Assembly: GCF_001484765.1 (NCBI RefSeq)
Contig: NZ_KQ947376.1
Span: 1 to 64,000 of the forward strand
DNA: 64,000 nt
Direction: 5' to 3'
Source of the DNA: Entomohabitans teleogrylli
Lineage (GTDB): Bacteria > Pseudomonadota > Gammaproteobacteria > Enterobacterales > Enterobacteriaceae
Shown here one piece after another: positions 10,676-21,183 of the stretch; the first letter of the stretch is position 1, and each line of letters starts with the position of its first letter. The notes beneath the pieces were generated by a model. It did no database searches and was not told the origin of the DNA. It worked only from the letters and a program-made list of their open reading frames with translations. The translations under genes were made by a program, and so were the position numbers.

Positions 10676-11029
10676 ATGAATACCACAACATTGATAATTC
10701 TGGTCACGCTACCGGTAGCGATAATACTGGTATTACTGGTCTCACGTTTCTGGTTATCCGGTCACGCGTTGTGGCTGATGTGTCTGATGTTCATCTTTTC
10801 CGGTTATTTTCTGTCGTTATTTGATTTGCTCTGCCAGTGGACGCTGGGGGAGCCGTTGCTTTCTGGTGCGCTGCGCCTTGCCGGCGGGTTTATTTTATTC
10901 AGCATTCTCTATCTGGCGGTCGGCTTTATCGTCAAACATCGTTACTGCCTGCGTAATTTTCGCCAGGCCAGACGCAGAAGAAAATATCAGCATTACGTAT
11001 CGGAAATTGATATCACTCCCCGCAAGTAG
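10676..11029 (+). CDS. Hypothetical inner-membrane protein
   Basis: A 117-residue protein preceded by a purine-rich ribosome site (gaaggaccggacATG). Three hydrophobic segments (about 5-24, 28-50 and 58-84) and a basic C-terminal tail (RQARRRRKYQ) indicate a polytopic membrane protein. It converges with the ycfZ-like gene and overlaps it tail to tail by 17 nt. I do not recognise a family, and no function can be inferred from the neighbours. Confidence 0.6.
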   Translation: MNTTTLIILVTLPVAIILVLLVSRFWLSGHALWLMCLMFIFSGYFLSLFDLLCQWTLGEPLLSGALRLAGGFILFSILYLAVGFIVKHRYCLRNFRQARRRRKYQHYVSEIDITPRK

Positions 11030-11756
11030 TTATCATCCGGCGGGGCGCTCGCCAGATAATGAGCTGAGCGAAAAAAGCGCTGAAGGCAATCGTCACGGCC
11101 CACAGCGGAGAGACCTGGTTCATGGTGTATTCCCCGGCGTGCAGAACAACCCAGACTATCTGGTAAATCAGGCTGGCGAGCCCCATTACCGCCCCTTTCT
11201 GAACGGCAGAAAGCAGTCGCCCGCTGCTCAGTATCGGCGTAAAGAAGAAAACCACGATCCACAGTAAGCCATTCACTATTCTCCAGTCGCTGATGGGTAA
11301 CGTTTGCCACGGATCCTGATGATTTTCCGGGTACCAGCGCAGCGGCGGTAGCGGCTGGTGTAGCAGAGACGACTGGACAATATCAACCGCGGTATGAACC
11401 CCCTGAAACCACAGTCCGTGGGCAATAAAGGGATGGGCATGACGGGCGATCAGGTCATTAAGCTGCGGGTTATCCGGGTATACCATTAGTTGCCGCCTGT
11501 CGGTGATAATCAGCAGCAGTAGTGTCGGCGAACGCGCCGGTTGGTGGCTGCGCAGGTGGCGCTCATAGGCGTTGAATTGCTGGTTTTCACTATCGGAAGT
11601 GCTGTGGAGGCACAGTGTGACGCCGGTTTGCTGTTTAAATTCGTTGAGCCGCTGTTCAAACTGCGGTAGGGGAATGACGTGCGCCGCTGCGGCGCCTGAA
11701 GCCAGACCCGCGACCAGAATGAGTATTACGCAGGCAAGTATCCGGAAACTTATCAT
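11013..11756 (-). CDS. ycfZ: YcfZ-like inner-membrane protein
   Basis: A 247-residue protein with a signal peptide (about 1-24, ending SGAAAAH) and a periplasmic part (about 25-160) containing LLLLIITDRRQLMVYPDN. This resembles the TPM-type fold seen in proteins that sense or bind in the periplasm. Several C-terminal hydrophobic segments follow (about 160-240). It overlaps the upstream ymfA-like gene by 4 nt (ATGA). The position between cobB and potD, paired with a ymfA-like gene, matches ycfZ-ymfA of E. coli. The name rests on synteny, because I could not align the E. coli protein from memory. Confidence 0.6.
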   Translation of the reverse strand: MISFRILACVILILVAGLASGAAAAHVIPLPQFEQRLNEFKQQTGVTLCLHSTSDSENQQFNAYERHLRSHQPARSPTLLLLIITDRRQLMVYPDNPQLNDLIARHAHPFIAHGLWFQGVHTAVDIVQSSLLHQPLPPLRWYPENHQDPWQTLPISDWRIVNGLLWIVVFFFTPILSSGRLLSAVQKGAVMGLASLIYQIVWVVLHAGEYTMNQVSPLWAVTIAFSAFFAQLIIWRAPRRMITTCGE

Positions 11757-12235
11757 AAGGATGATTTTCTCCGTCTACCGGAATAGCGGCGTTGACGCCG
11801 TTTATGCTGGCGTAATCTGTCGAATATTAGTAAAAAAGCCCCGGGTAGCAGAAAGCCGCTGCCCATGACGGCCAGGAAAATCGGCAGGCTGAAGCGCGTG
11901 GTATTGTCATTGACTGCCGCTTTATCCGGTTGGCCGGGAGGCCAGTAGATATTGAGGGTTTTTCCTGTGGCGCGCCGGTAGCTATCGCTACTGACCGGGG
12001 ATTCGAAGATCCAGGTCCGGTTGTCTGCCCGGAAGGCAATAATCGGATAGAAGCCGCTGGTAGTTGTTCCCTGATTGCGCGAGTGGACGCGTTCTTCCAC
12101 ACCAACAATAATGCCCCGTGAATGATGGCTGCTGTCCAGCGTTTGCTGGTAATGCCACGCCACACCCACGGCGCTGATGATAAAAGCGAGTCCAGTGATG
12201 GCAAAAAACAGAGAAATCTTTTCACCGACGTTCAT
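11753..12235 (-). CDS. ymfA: YmfA-like DUF3592 membrane protein
   Basis: A 160-residue protein with an N-terminal transmembrane segment (about 8-28), an extracytoplasmic domain (about 35-110), a second membrane segment (about 115-138) and a basic tail (HKRRQRRYSGRRRK). The layout fits DUF3592, where a small beta-rich domain lies between two membrane helices. The VNVYWPPG-like element of that family appears here as NIYWPPGQPDKA. It is translationally coupled to the downstream ycfZ-like gene. In E. coli, ymfA has the same position upstream of ycfZ and downstream of potD. Function unknown. Confidence 0.65.
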   Translation of the reverse strand: MNVGEKISLFFAITGLAFIISAVGVAWHYQQTLDSSHHSRGIIVGVEERVHSRNQGTTTSGFYPIIAFRADNRTWIFESPVSSDSYRRATGKTLNIYWPPGQPDKAAVNDNTTRFSLPIFLAVMGSGFLLPGAFLLIFDRLRQHKRRQRRYSGRRRKSSL

Positions 12236-12306
12236 AGGCCAACCCTGGCTGGAATAACAGGCATCAGGATAAGGGCTGACCGTCAGCGGGTAACTAAATC
12301 ATTTCT

Positions 12307-12338
12307 GAAAAAAAGACCAAGGCCCCGTGATGGGGCCT
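12307..12338 (-). terminator. Rho-independent terminator of potABCD
   Basis: On the minus strand a stem AGGCCCC / GGGGCCT is followed by TGGTC and a run of seven T residues. It lies 22 nt past the potD stop codon and closes the operon. Confidence 0.85.
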
Positions 12339-12359
12339 CAGACGGGGGAGAAAATATGC

Positions 12360-13406
12360 TCAGCGTCCCGCTTTCAGTTTCTGGTAGTAAGATTCGTAGA
12401 TTGCGCTGGCATCGCCAACATCATCCTGCCATTCGCCGTTTTTCAAAACCGCATCATCGGGGTAGAGCGATTTGTCATCGGCCACTTCTTTGCTGAGCAA
12501 CTTACGGGCTTCCAGGTTTGGCGTCGGATAACCGATGGTCTCAGCCACCTGTTTGGCGATTTCCGGGCGCAGCAGGAAGTTGATCAACTGCAGGGCGCCG
12601 TCGACGTTTTTGGCGTTGGCCGGAATCGCCAGGCTGTCCATCCAGAAAATCCCGCCTTCTTTCGGCCAGATAATTTCCAGCGGGGTGCCGGCCTGGCGCG
12701 CTACCCATGCTGAGCCATTCCATACCATCCCGAGGTTCACTTCGCCTTCCATATACGGATTGGCCGGGTTATCGGAATTAAACGCGGCAACGTTGGGCAT
12801 CAGTTTTTGCAGCTCACGATATGCCGCTTCAATCTGCTGCGGATCGGTGGTATTGCCCGAGTAGCCCAGCTTGCGCAGCGCTATCTGGAACACTTCGCGG
12901 GCATCGTCGGTCAGTAGCAGGCTGCCTTTGTACTCCGGCTTCCACAGATCGGCCCAACGGGTCACGCTATGGGGATCGATACTGTCGCTGTTGACGCCAA
13001 TGGCCGTCGCCCCCCAGATGTAGGGAATCGAGTAATCATTATTCGGATCGAACGGCTTGTTGAGCATTGCCGGATCGAGGTTGTGGAAGTTGCTCAGTTT
13101 ACTTTTGTCGATCTTTTGCAGCATGCCTTCTTTGCGCATTTTGGAGACAAAATAGGTGGAGGGAACCACCAGATCATAGGCGCCATCCCGGTAGGTCTTT
13201 AGTTTGGCGTACATGGTCTCGTTCGACTCATAAGTCGAATAAATGACTTTAATACCGGTTTCTTTAGTGAACTGTTCAAGCAGTCCGGGCGGTACATACT
13301 CGGTCCAGTTATAGAAATAGAGCGTTTTGCTATCATCCGCATGAGCAGCACTCATCCCCAGCGCCAGGGCGCCGGCGGCAAGCAGGTGGCGTGACCATTG
13401 TTTCAT
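12360..13406 (-). CDS. potD: Spermidine/putrescine-binding periplasmic protein PotD
   Basis: The periplasmic binding protein of the PotABCD importer has 348 residues, the same as E. coli PotD. The signal peptide is about residues 1-23 (ALGMSAAHA). The mature protein begins DDSKTLYFYNWTEYVPPG, and residues such as Trp34 and Tyr37 of this stretch line the polyamine site in the known structure. The C-terminal SAIYESYYQKLKAGR is typical. It is the last gene of the operon; its ATG overlaps the end of potC by 4 nt. Confidence 0.97.
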   Translation of the reverse strand: MKQWSRHLLAAGALALGMSAAHADDSKTLYFYNWTEYVPPGLLEQFTKETGIKVIYSTYESNETMYAKLKTYRDGAYDLVVPSTYFVSKMRKEGMLQKIDKSKLSNFHNLDPAMLNKPFDPNNDYSIPYIWGATAIGVNSDSIDPHSVTRWADLWKPEYKGSLLLTDDAREVFQIALRKLGYSGNTTDPQQIEAAYRELQKLMPNVAAFNSDNPANPYMEGEVNLGMVWNGSAWVARQAGTPLEIIWPKEGGIFWMDSLAIPANAKNVDGALQLINFLLRPEIAKQVAETIGYPTPNLEARKLLSKEVADDKSLYPDDAVLKNGEWQDDVGDASAIYESYYQKLKAGR

Positions 13407-14194
13407 TTTAACGTCCCCTGAATTTTGGTTTTGTCTCGCAGGATTAGCTGGCTGGCAATGACCAGAACCAGCGACAGTACTAACAGAATGGTGGCCAGCG
13501 CGTTCACCTCGGGGGAAACGCCGACCTTCACCATTGAATAGATCTTCAACGGTAGAATTTCATAGCTCGGGCCGGTGACGAATGAGGAAACCACCACATC
13601 GTCCATCGACAGGGTAAAGCTCAACAGCCAGCCAGCGGCCACGGCGGGCATCGCCAGCGGCAGGATTATTTTACGCAGGATGGTTATCTCGCTGGCGCCA
13701 AGGTCTTTTGCCGCTTCAAGCATCCGTACATCGAACCCTTTGAGCCGCGAGTAGACCGTTACGACCACAAACGGCAGGCAGAAGGTGATATGCGAAAACA
13801 GCAGCGACCAGAAACCCAGCGAGATGCCGAGCAGCATAAACAGCACCAGCAGTGAGATGGCCATGACGATGTCCGGCGACATCATGACCACAAACAGCAT
13901 GCCGCTGACGAAGGGCTTGCCGCGAAAGCGATAACGGTATAGCGCCACCGCCGTCAGGGAGCCAATCAAGGTGGCGAAGGTGGCGGAAACCACCGCCATT
14001 GTCAATGAATGACGAGCCGCCTGCAGCAGGCTGTCATTATTCATCAGCAGGGTGTACCAGTTGGTGGTAAAGCCCTGCCAGTTAATGCCGAAGCGCGACT
14101 GATTAAAAGAGTTTACGATCAGAATAATGATCGGAATATATAAGAAAGCATAAATGGCGGACATAAAGCCGCCGCGCAGCAGGCGTCCCGTCAT
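13403..14194 (-). CDS. potC: Spermidine/putrescine ABC permease PotC
   Basis: A 263-residue inner-membrane permease with six predicted membrane segments. The cytoplasmic EAA loop ([17 protein letters not shown], about residues 150-166), which docks onto PotA, is intact. It overlaps both neighbours by 4 nt, so translation of potB, potC and potD is coupled. Length and sequence are as in E. coli (264 residues). Confidence 0.97.
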   Translation of the reverse strand: MTGRLLRGGFMSAIYAFLYIPIIILIVNSFNQSRFGINWQGFTTNWYTLLMNNDSLLQAARHSLTMAVVSATFATLIGSLTAVALYRYRFRGKPFVSGMLFVVMMSPDIVMAISLLVLFMLLGISLGFWSLLFSHITFCLPFVVVTVYSRLKGFDVRMLEAAKDLGASEITILRKIILPLAMPAVAAGWLLSFTLSMDDVVVSSFVTGPSYEILPLKIYSMVKVGVSPEVNALATILLVLSLVLVIASQLILRDKTKIQGTLK

Positions 14195-15048
14195 TCCAGC
14201 TCCACCTTTTTGTTCAGCAGACGCGAGGCGCGCCAGTACACCAGTAGCATCAGACCCATCACCAGCGTCAGCATAATGCTGGTTGCCGAGCCGAACGGCC
14301 AGTCGCGAATATTGAGGAACTGGCTCTTGATGACGTTACCGACCATCAGGTTTTTTGCGCCGCCCATCAGATCGGAAACGTAAAACAGTCCCATTGCCGG
14401 CAGAACCACCAGCAGGCAGCCGGCGATAATGCCTGGCATGGTCAGGGGAATAATCACCCGGGTGAAGGTTTGCAGTTTGCTGGCCCCTAAATCCTTCGCG
14501 GCTTCCAGCAGCGATTTGTCGAGCTTCTCAATGCTGGAGTAGAGCGGCATCACCATGAACGGCAGCAGAATATACACCAGGCCAATGATTACCGCGTTGG
14601 GGGTGTACATTATCTTAAAGGGCGTATCGATAACCCCCAACCACAGCAAAAACTCATTGAGATAGCCTTTGGTGCTCAGGAAAATCTTCAGGCCATAAAT
14701 GCGAATCAGTGAATTGGTCCAGAAGGGAACGATCAGCAAAAACAGCAGCAGCGGACGGACTTTTTGCGGCAGGCGCGCCAGAAACCAGGCGAAGGGAAAG
14801 CCGATCGCCAGACACACCAGCGTGGCGATAACCGCCATATTCAGCGAATGCAGCAGGACATCGAGATACAGTGGGTCAATCAGGCGAAGGTAGTTATCCA
14901 GCGTGAAGTCGAGACTGACGAAGTTTGCGTCGTCTTTGGTCAGGAAGCTGGTTACGATGATCATCAGATTTGGCAGGAAAACAAACAGCACCAGCCAGCC
15001 GACGATAGTGGCGATCACCACATTCTGGAATTTACGCGAGCTCTTCAT
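14191..15048 (-). CDS. potB: Spermidine/putrescine ABC permease PotB
   Basis: A 285-residue partner permease of PotC with six hydrophobic segments and the EAA loop [20 protein letters not shown]. It overlaps potA by 17 nt on the minus strand (potA ends at 15032, inside the potB start region), consistent with translational coupling. The sequence is very close to E. coli PotB. Confidence 0.97.
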   Translation of the reverse strand: MKSSRKFQNVVIATIVGWLVLFVFLPNLMIIVTSFLTKDDANFVSLDFTLDNYLRLIDPLYLDVLLHSLNMAVIATLVCLAIGFPFAWFLARLPQKVRPLLLFLLIVPFWTNSLIRIYGLKIFLSTKGYLNEFLLWLGVIDTPFKIMYTPNAVIIGLVYILLPFMVMPLYSSIEKLDKSLLEAAKDLGASKLQTFTRVIIPLTMPGIIAGCLLVVLPAMGLFYVSDLMGGAKNLMVGNVIKSQFLNIRDWPFGSATSIMLTLVMGLMLLVYWRASRLLNKKVELE

Positions 15049-16168
15049 CTGCCAGCACTACCTCCCAGCTTTCAACCCAGGTTACCGCCATTTTTTGATC
15101 CAGCGAGTGGTCGAAGTCGGGATCGTCTTCATTAAAGAATTCGCTGACCATCACCATCTTGCCATTTTCCAGTTCCACGCTGGATTCCAGGGTCATCCCT
15201 TTATAGTTGCGCTCCCGCACATAGCCTATCAGGCCGTCGACATGGCGGGCGTCATTGATTTCTTCAACGCGCAGGTCTTCCGGGCGCAACAGCACTTTCA
15301 GCGACTGGCCGGGAGCGACGGCGAAATTGACATAAATAAAGCATTCGCGTCCTTCAACGCTGGCGCGCACCCGCTGTTCGTCAACCCGCTCAATCACCGT
15401 GGCGTCAAAAATGTTGATTTCGCCGATAAAACTGGCGACAAACAGATTTTCCGGTTCTTCGTAGATTTCGCGCGGCGTGCCGTCCTGCTCAATGCGTCCA
15501 TCGCGCATTACGACAATCCGGTCGGACATGGTCAGGGCTTCTTCCTGATCGTGGGTGACGAAGACAAAGGTAATTCCCAGCTTGCGCTGTAGCGCTTTAA
15601 GTTCGTTCTGCATCTGCTTGCGCAATTTGTAGTCGAGCGCGGAAAGCGATTCATCCAGCAGTAACAGGCGCGGCTTATTGACTACCGCCCGGGCGATAGC
15701 GACGCGCTGCTGCTGGCCGCCGGACAACTGATGCGGCTTACGCCGGGCAAACTCTTCCAGTTGCACCATTTTTAGCGCTTCCGTTACCCGCGGGGTGATT
15801 TCAGCCGCCGGGGTCTTTTGCATCCGCAGACCAAACGCGACGTTTTCGAAAACTGTCATGTGCGGAAAAAGCGCGTAACTCTGAAAAACGGTATTGACGT
15901 GGCGCTGCTCGGCCGGAACGTTCGTGATCTCCTGGTTTTCCAGCGTGATGTGGCCGCTGTCGACATTTTCCAGGCCGGCGATCAGGCGCAGGACGGTGGT
16001 TTTACCGCAGCCGGAGGGGCCAAGAAGTGTGAGGAATTCACCATTGTTAATGGTCAGGGAGAAATCAGATATAACAGTTTTGCCATCAAAACTCTTACGG
16101 ATTCCCGCCAGTTGAACCAGCGGAGAAAGCGAACGTGTTTGTGTATTCAATTTTTTACTCTGTCCCAT
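15032..16168 (-). CDS. potA: Spermidine/putrescine ABC transporter ATPase PotA
   Basis: A 378-residue ATPase, matching E. coli PotA when started at [13 protein letters not shown]; a longer in-frame reading upstream has no family support. Walker [11 protein letters not shown]-loop [10 protein letters not shown], signature [14 protein letters not shown], Walker [13 protein letters not shown] and H-loop FVTHDQEEA are intact. The aspartate usual after LLLLDE is Ser, as in E. coli PotA. The C-terminal TOBE regulatory domain (about 240-378) is present. It is the first gene of potABCD; the promoter lies in the divergent gap with pepT. Confidence 0.97.
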   Translation of the reverse strand: MGQSKKLNTQTRSLSPLVQLAGIRKSFDGKTVISDFSLTINNGEFLTLLGPSGCGKTTVLRLIAGLENVDSGHITLENQEITNVPAEQRHVNTVFQSYALFPHMTVFENVAFGLRMQKTPAAEITPRVTEALKMVQLEEFARRKPHQLSGGQQQRVAIARAVVNKPRLLLLDESLSALDYKLRKQMQNELKALQRKLGITFVFVTHDQEEALTMSDRIVVMRDGRIEQDGTPREIYEEPENLFVASFIGEINIFDATVIERVDEQRVRASVEGRECFIYVNFAVAPGQSLKVLLRPEDLRVEEINDARHVDGLIGYVRERNYKGMTLESSVELENGKMVMVSEFFNEDDPDFDHSLDQKMAVTWVESWEVVLADEELA

Positions 16169-16471
16169 CAATGACGCATCGGATGGCATATCGGATGCGG
16201 GGTTTGTGATTAACCACCTTGGGGTTCGACACACGATTAAGGGCCAGCATTCTACGGCAAAGCGCTGTAATCGCCAATGCTCCATCGCATATCCGCGGTG
16301 AATACCTGGCATGTTTCAGCTACGTTTAATTAAGGTTCGCAGGCCGCTTATTGTAAGCCTCCCGGCGCGTCAGGGGAATAATTTCAGCGATACCGGGCAA
16401 AAGTGACCTGACGCAATATATGTAGCGGCGCGCTTAATGATAATGAGCTCACAGAAACAGAGGGTGGCTAC
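16169..16471. promoter_or_regulatory. Divergent intergenic region potABCD / pepT
   Basis: A 303-nt gap without a gene that must hold the promoters of both operons. E. coli pepT is Fnr-activated, but I found no clean TTGAT-N4-ATCAA site here. The pepT ribosome site is cagagGGTGGctacATG. Confidence 0.4.
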
Positions 16472-17698
16472 ATGGATAAATTACTTGAGCGTTTTTTGCA
16501 CTATGTCTCACTGGATACCCAGTCTAAACCCGGGGTTAAGCAGGTGCCCAGTACTGAAGGACAGTGGAAATTATTGCATCTGCTCAAAGAGCAGCTCGAA
16601 GCGATGGGGCTGGAGAATGTGACGCTGAGCGAGCACGGAACCGTTATGGGAACGCTGCCTTCTAATGTGAATAAGCCGGTACCGGCTATTGGATTTATTT
16701 CCCATGTCGATACATCGCCGGATTTTTCCGGCAAGAACGTTAACCCGCAGATTGTGGAAAATTATCGCGGCGGCGATATCGCGCTGGGCATTGGTGATGA
16801 AGTGCTTTCACCAGTGATGTTCCCGGTTCTGCACCAACTGCTGGGCCAGACGCTGATCACCACCGACGGGAAAACGCTGCTTGGGGCAGATGATAAAGCC
16901 GGCGTGGCGGAGATCATGACCGCGCTGGCGGTGCTGAAAGGCAAGAATATCCCCCACGGCGATATCCGGGTGGCGTTTACCCCGGACGAAGAAGTTGGTA
17001 AAGGCGCGAAGTATTTCGACGTTGAGGCTTTTGACGCCAGTTGGGCATATACCGTGGATGGCGGCGGGGTCGGGGAACTGGAGTTTGAAAACTTCAACGC
17101 GGCGTCGGTGGCTATCAAAATCGTCGGCAACAATGTGCATCCGGGCACTGCGAAAGGGGTAATGGTCAACGCGCTGTCGCTGGCGGCGCGGATTCATGCC
17201 GAAGTGCCCGCCGGGGAAAGCCCGGAGCGCACCGACGGCTATGAGGGTTTTTACCATCTGACCAGTATGAAGGGAACGGTGGATCGGGCGGATATGCACT
17301 ACATTATTCGCGATTTCGACCGCAACCGCTTTGAAGCCCGCAAGCGGCAGATGATGGATATCGCGAAAAAAGTCGGCAAGGGGCTGCATCCGGATTGCTA
17401 TATTGAGCTGGTGATTGAAGACAGCTACTACAATATGCGCGATAAGGTGATTGAACATCCGCACATTATTGATATCGCTCAGCAGGCGATGCGCGACTGC
17501 GGTATTGAACCGGATATGAAACCGATCCGCGGCGGCACCGATGGCGCTCAGCTGTCGTTTAAAGGGTTGCCCTGTCCGAATATTTTTACCGGCGGCTACA
17601 ACTACCACGGTAAACATGAGTTTGTAACCCTGGAAGGGATGGAAAAAGCGGTTAAGGTGATTGTGCGTATCGCGCAACTGACCGCGGAGCGTCAGTAG
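16472..17698 (+). CDS. pepT: Tripeptidase T (peptidase T) PepT
   Basis: A 408-residue cytoplasmic zinc aminotripeptidase of the M20B family, equal in length to E. coli PepT. It releases the N-terminal residue of tripeptides. The metal-ligand motifs are visible: [13 protein letters not shown] (His and Asp), [20 protein letters not shown] (catalytic Glu), [11 protein letters not shown], and the C-terminal [13 protein letters not shown] (His). The dimerisation domain is about 205-320. The gene is monocistronic, with a terminator hairpin right after it. Confidence 0.97.
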   Translation: MDKLLERFLHYVSLDTQSKPGVKQVPSTEGQWKLLHLLKEQLEAMGLENVTLSEHGTVMGTLPSNVNKPVPAIGFISHVDTSPDFSGKNVNPQIVENYRGGDIALGIGDEVLSPVMFPVLHQLLGQTLITTDGKTLLGADDKAGVAEIMTALAVLKGKNIPHGDIRVAFTPDEEVGKGAKYFDVEAFDASWAYTVDGGGVGELEFENFNAASVAIKIVGNNVHPGTAKGVMVNALSLAARIHAEVPAGESPERTDGYEGFYHLTSMKGTVDRADMHYIIRDFDRNRFEARKRQMMDIAKKVGKGLHPDCYIELVIEDSYYNMRDKVIEHPHIIDIAQQAMRDCGIEPDMKPIRGGTDGAQLSFKGLPCPNIFTGGYNYHGKHEFVTLEGMEKAVKVIVRIAQLTAERQ

Positions 17699-17732
17699 CC
17701 GGCGCAGGCAGGTTATTGATGTAAATTGATTA

Positions 17733-17755
17733 CGCCACCTGCCGGGCAGGTGGCG
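17733..17755. terminator. Bidirectional terminator between pepT and roxA
   Basis: A 10-11 bp stem (CGCCACCTGCC with GCAGGTGGCG) followed by TTGTT on the plus strand. It lies between converging pepT and roxA and can serve both, although the minus-strand side has only a weak T-rich tail. Confidence 0.75.
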
Positions 17756-17764
17756 TTGTTATCT

Positions 17765-18886
17765 CTAATCAGCGAAATACCAGTAGCCGCTGTTGACCAG
17801 CGCCGCCAGCATCGCCAGGAAAGAGGGATCTTCCAGCGCATCGCCGAACATGGCGTCAGTCAGGCGGATGTGGTTCGCCAGCGCCTGTAGCGCCGGGCGG
17901 TGTGGGCTGTCTATCCTCTCGCCGTTAACAAACACCTCTTCGTCGATGCGCAGCACCCGTAAACCGCCGAGCCGCACCAGATTATCCCCCTGCCTGAGCG
18001 CATCATAAATCTCGTCCGGCTGGTAGGGCGGTTCCGGCGGTGCAATGTCCAGCTCATGGCGTGACTGGGTGATAAACTCCCCGAGCCACTGATTAAACTG
18101 TTCCGGCTGGTTGATCATATCCACCATCATGGCGCGCAGTTTGTCTACCTCCTGCGGCACAATATCGGCGCAATGCTGGCGCTCCGGCAGTTCCGCGTCG
18201 CCATAGCGCTGGCTGCCCAGTTCGCGCTGCAGTACAAAATCGGCAAAACCGCTGATCAGTTCACGGCCGCTGGGGGCGCGGAAGCCCACCGAGTAATTCA
18301 TGGCGTTTTCCAGCGCATAGCCTTCATGGGGGAAGCCGGGCGGAATATAGAGGATGTCGCCTGGCTCCAGCTCTTCATCAATGATGGCGTCGAAAGGCGG
18401 CACCTGCAGCAGATCCGGGTGGGGACAGTGCTGTTTCATCGGCGTTTTTTCCCCGACCCGCCAGCGGCGGCGGCCTACGCCCTGAATAATAAACACATCG
18501 TACTGATCGAAGTGCGGCCCGACGCCGCCGCCGGGTACCGAAAAGGAGATCATCAGATCGTCAATACGCCAGTCGGGCAGGGCGCGGAACGGCTGCATCA
18601 GGGCGGAAGTGGGTTCATGCCAGTGGTTCACCGCCTGTACCAGCAGCGACCAGTTACTCTCACCGAGATGGTCATAACTTTCAAACGGGCCGTGGGCCAC
18701 CTGCCATTTACCGTCAAGGTGGCTGACCAGCCGGCTGTCTACTTCCGTTTCCATCGCCAGCCCCGCCAACTCATCCGGGGAAATGGGGTCGATAAAATTC
18801 TTAAAGCCGCGTTTTAACACTACCGGGCGTTTTTGCCAGTAGCGCTGTATAAAATCGGCCCAGTCTAACTCTAAGTGATAGTCCAT
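17765..18886 (-). CDS. roxA: 50S ribosomal protein L16 3-hydroxylase RoxA (YcfD)
   Basis: A 373-residue Fe(II)/2-oxoglutarate-dependent JmjC oxygenase that hydroxylates an arginine of ribosomal protein L16. The iron ligands are visible: His125 and Asp127 in GPHFDQYD, and His187 in GFPHEGY. The C-terminal winged-helix region (about 290-373) is present. Neighbours (phoQ upstream on the same strand, pepT converging) are as in E. coli, where the gene is also called ycfD. Confidence 0.95.
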   Translation of the reverse strand: MDYHLELDWADFIQRYWQKRPVVLKRGFKNFIDPISPDELAGLAMETEVDSRLVSHLDGKWQVAHGPFESYDHLGESNWSLLVQAVNHWHEPTSALMQPFRALPDWRIDDLMISFSVPGGGVGPHFDQYDVFIIQGVGRRRWRVGEKTPMKQHCPHPDLLQVPPFDAIIDEELEPGDILYIPPGFPHEGYALENAMNYSVGFRAPSGRELISGFADFVLQRELGSQRYGDAELPERQHCADIVPQEVDKLRAMMVDMINQPEQFNQWLGEFITQSRHELDIAPPEPPYQPDEIYDALRQGDNLVRLGGLRVLRIDEEVFVNGERIDSPHRPALQALANHIRLTDAMFGDALEDPSFLAMLAALVNSGYWYFAD

Positions 18887-18963
18887 ATTGATGTCCGGCT
18901 GAGTAACCTGTCCCGGATTATAGCGGATTGTCCCCCCGGGGCGGCATCCCGGCGGCGCTTTTT

Positions 18964-20433
18964 TTATGTCCGGCGCTCTTCGGAAGGCGGTTGCTGGCGG
19001 CGGAAGATGACTTCCATACGCGCCCCCCCCAGTTCGCTGGTGTCAGTGACAATCTCGCCGTTATATTGTTCGACAATTTCCCGGGCCACGGATAGCCCAA
19101 CGCCCTGGCCTGGCCGCAGCGTGTCGGCCCGCTGGCCGCGATCGAATACCCGGCTGCGCTGGCTTTGCGGAATACCCGGGCCGTCGTCCTCAACGATTAA
19201 ATACAGGGCGTTGTCGGTCTGGCGGGCGGATACCTCAACAAATTCCAGGCAATATTTGCAGGCGTTATCCAGCACATTACCGAGCACTTCCATAAAATCG
19301 TTTTTCTCGCCGATAAAGGTAATTTCCGGTGAGATATCCAGCGTGATGGACACGCCTTTACGCTGGTAAACTTTGTTAAGGGCCGATGTCAGGCTGTCGA
19401 GCAATGGCGCTACCGGGTGTAGTTCGCGGCTGAGCAGGGTACTGTCGCGGTGCATACTGGCCCGGTGCAGGTAGTAGCCTATTTGCTGGGAGATTCGGCT
19501 GATCTGTTCGAGCATCGCGGGCTCCGCCTGTTCCACGGTCAGCTTATCGGTGCGCAGGGCGCGCAGGGTACTTTGCAGCACCGCCAGCGGGGTTTTCAGA
19601 CTGTGGGTCAGATCGGTAAGCGTGGTGCGATAGCGATCGTAACGCTGGCGTTCGCTTTTCAGTAATTGGTTCAGGTTACGCACCAGGCTGGTAAGCTCGC
19701 GGGTGGTCTCCGGGTTCAGGCTCTCCCGGTTGTGCTCCTCCAGCTCATGGACTTCGCGGGCCAGCGCTTCGATAGGCCGCAGGCTCCACCAGGCGGCGAT
19801 CCACAGCATGGGGATCACCAGCAGCAGGTTGGCCACCAGCACATAGACAAACCAGCTCCACACGATATAGGAGCGCTTGAGTTCGATAGGGATGGTATCC
19901 ACGACCACAATGGTCAGCGCCGGCATGCGCTCGGTCGGTGGGTACTGGTTTACCGCCACCGAGTGGGTCATTTCGCTATCGCTGTCCTGTTCGCGGATAT
20001 CCCTGAGCTGCTCCTGGTAGTCGTGATTATCGCCTACCAGCGCGCTGCTGATCGTGAAACTGGCTTCCAGTTCGTGGAAACCGTTGGTCGCCAGCCACTC
20101 TTTTCTGATTTGCTGCACTACCAGAGGAACATCGCGCTGCGCCCAGAGCAGGTTGCCATGGTTGTCATAGATCAGCGCCAGCGTCGGGCTTTGCAGATCG
20201 AGGCTTTCCGGCAGGTCGACGCTGATGCGGCCGTTCTCCCACCTGGCGAGGGTATAAAACAGGTTACTCTCGCCGCGCAGCAGGCGGAACGTGGTTTTAT
20301 CAAAGCTGACGCTATAGCCCACCAGAGCGACCACGCCGTACGCCAGCGACAGCACCATCACCACTGCCGCTGTCGCCAGCAGAAAACGCACTCGCAGCGA
20401 TAACGGTAAAAAATGACGCAACAGCTTTTTCAT
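18964..20433 (-). CDS. phoQ: Sensor histidine kinase PhoQ
   Basis: A 489-residue inner-membrane sensor for low Mg2+, cationic peptides and acid pH. It has a transmembrane segment (about 17-40), a PAS-like periplasmic domain (45-190), a second membrane segment (194-215), HAMP, the dimerisation region with phospho-acceptor His277 in [10 protein letters not shown], and a HATPase domain (N-box [13 protein letters not shown] boxes DDGPGI and GQGVG). The membrane-facing acidic patch at 148-154 reads EQDSDSE; the E. coli stretch as I recall it is EDDDDAE, so it has fewer carboxylates here. The start overlaps the end of phoP by 4 nt. Confidence 0.97.
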   Translation of the reverse strand: MKKLLRHFLPLSLRVRFLLATAAVVMVLSLAYGVVALVGYSVSFDKTTFRLLRGESNLFYTLARWENGRISVDLPESLDLQSPTLALIYDNHGNLLWAQRDVPLVVQQIRKEWLATNGFHELEASFTISSALVGDNHDYQEQLRDIREQDSDSEMTHSVAVNQYPPTERMPALTIVVVDTIPIELKRSYIVWSWFVYVLVANLLLVIPMLWIAAWWSLRPIEALAREVHELEEHNRESLNPETTRELTSLVRNLNQLLKSERQRYDRYRTTLTDLTHSLKTPLAVLQSTLRALRTDKLTVEQAEPAMLEQISRISQQIGYYLHRASMHRDSTLLSRELHPVAPLLDSLTSALNKVYQRKGVSITLDISPEITFIGEKNDFMEVLGNVLDNACKYCLEFVEVSARQTDNALYLIVEDDGPGIPQSQRSRVFDRGQRADTLRPGQGVGLSVAREIVEQYNGEIVTDTSELGGARMEVIFRRQQPPSEERRT

Positions 20434-21101
20434 TTCAGATCGAATCGATAGCCCTGACCGCGCACCGTGGTAATGGCATCACCGGGGAATTGCGCCTGAA
20501 TTTTTTTGCGTAGCCGACCCATCAGCACATCAATGGTATGGCTCTCGCGCAGTTCGGCATCGGGATACAACTGCAGCATCAGGGCGTCTTTGCTGACCAC
20601 TTTCCCGGCGTTGCGGATCAGGGTTTCCATAATGGTGTATTCAAACGCCGTCAGTTTAATTGGCATATCGTTGATCGACAGCTCGCGCCGCGACAAATCC
20701 AACTGGAACGGCGCCATGGAAATCACCTGCGACGCCAGGCCGCTGTTGCGGCGCATCAGGGCCTGCATGCGCGCCACGACCTCTTCGAGATGGAAGGGTT
20801 TAGTGACATAGTCGTCGGCGCCGGCGCCCAGTACTTCCACTTTGTCCTGCCAGCCTTCGCGGGCGGTAAGCACCAGGATCGGCAGCGTCACATCATGGCC
20901 GCGCCAGCGGCGAATCATTGACATTCCGTCTTCGTCCGGCAGGCCTAAGTCGACGATAGCGATGTCCGGCGTATGCTCATTAAGAAAGTAGTCCGCCTCT
21001 TTTGAATCTTCCGCTGCATCAACCTGATGCCCCAGCTCGCGTAGCTGCACCTGCAAATGGTGGCGCAGCAGCGCATTGTCTTCCACGACCAAAACGCGCA
21101 T
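20430..21101 (-). CDS. phoP: Response regulator PhoP
   Basis: A 223-residue OmpR-family response regulator. The phospho-acceptor is Asp51 in [12 protein letters not shown], with acidic pocket residues Glu8 and Asp9 (VVEDNA) and the conserved Lys of YVTKPF. The winged-helix DNA-binding domain covers about 125-223, with [18 protein letters not shown] as recognition region. PhoP controls Mg2+ transport and LPS-modification genes and its own operon. Here a foreign-looking gene lies only 82 nt upstream, where E. coli has purB, and I see no textbook pair of (T/G)GTTTA half-sites in that gap. Confidence 0.97.
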   Translation of the reverse strand: MRVLVVEDNALLRHHLQVQLRELGHQVDAAEDSKEADYFLNEHTPDIAIVDLGLPDEDGMSMIRRWRGHDVTLPILVLTAREGWQDKVEVLGAGADDYVTKPFHLEEVVARMQALMRRNSGLASQVISMAPFQLDLSRRELSINDMPIKLTAFEYTIMETLIRNAGKVVSKDALMLQLYPDAELRESHTIDVLMGRLRKKIQAQFPGDAITTVRGQGYRFDLK

Positions 21102-21183
21102 GGTAATTCCTCATAACCGTCATTGTCCCAGTTAGTGTAACGCGATTTACGCCTGGCGGGGGCAAACCTGAGTTAAATCATTA

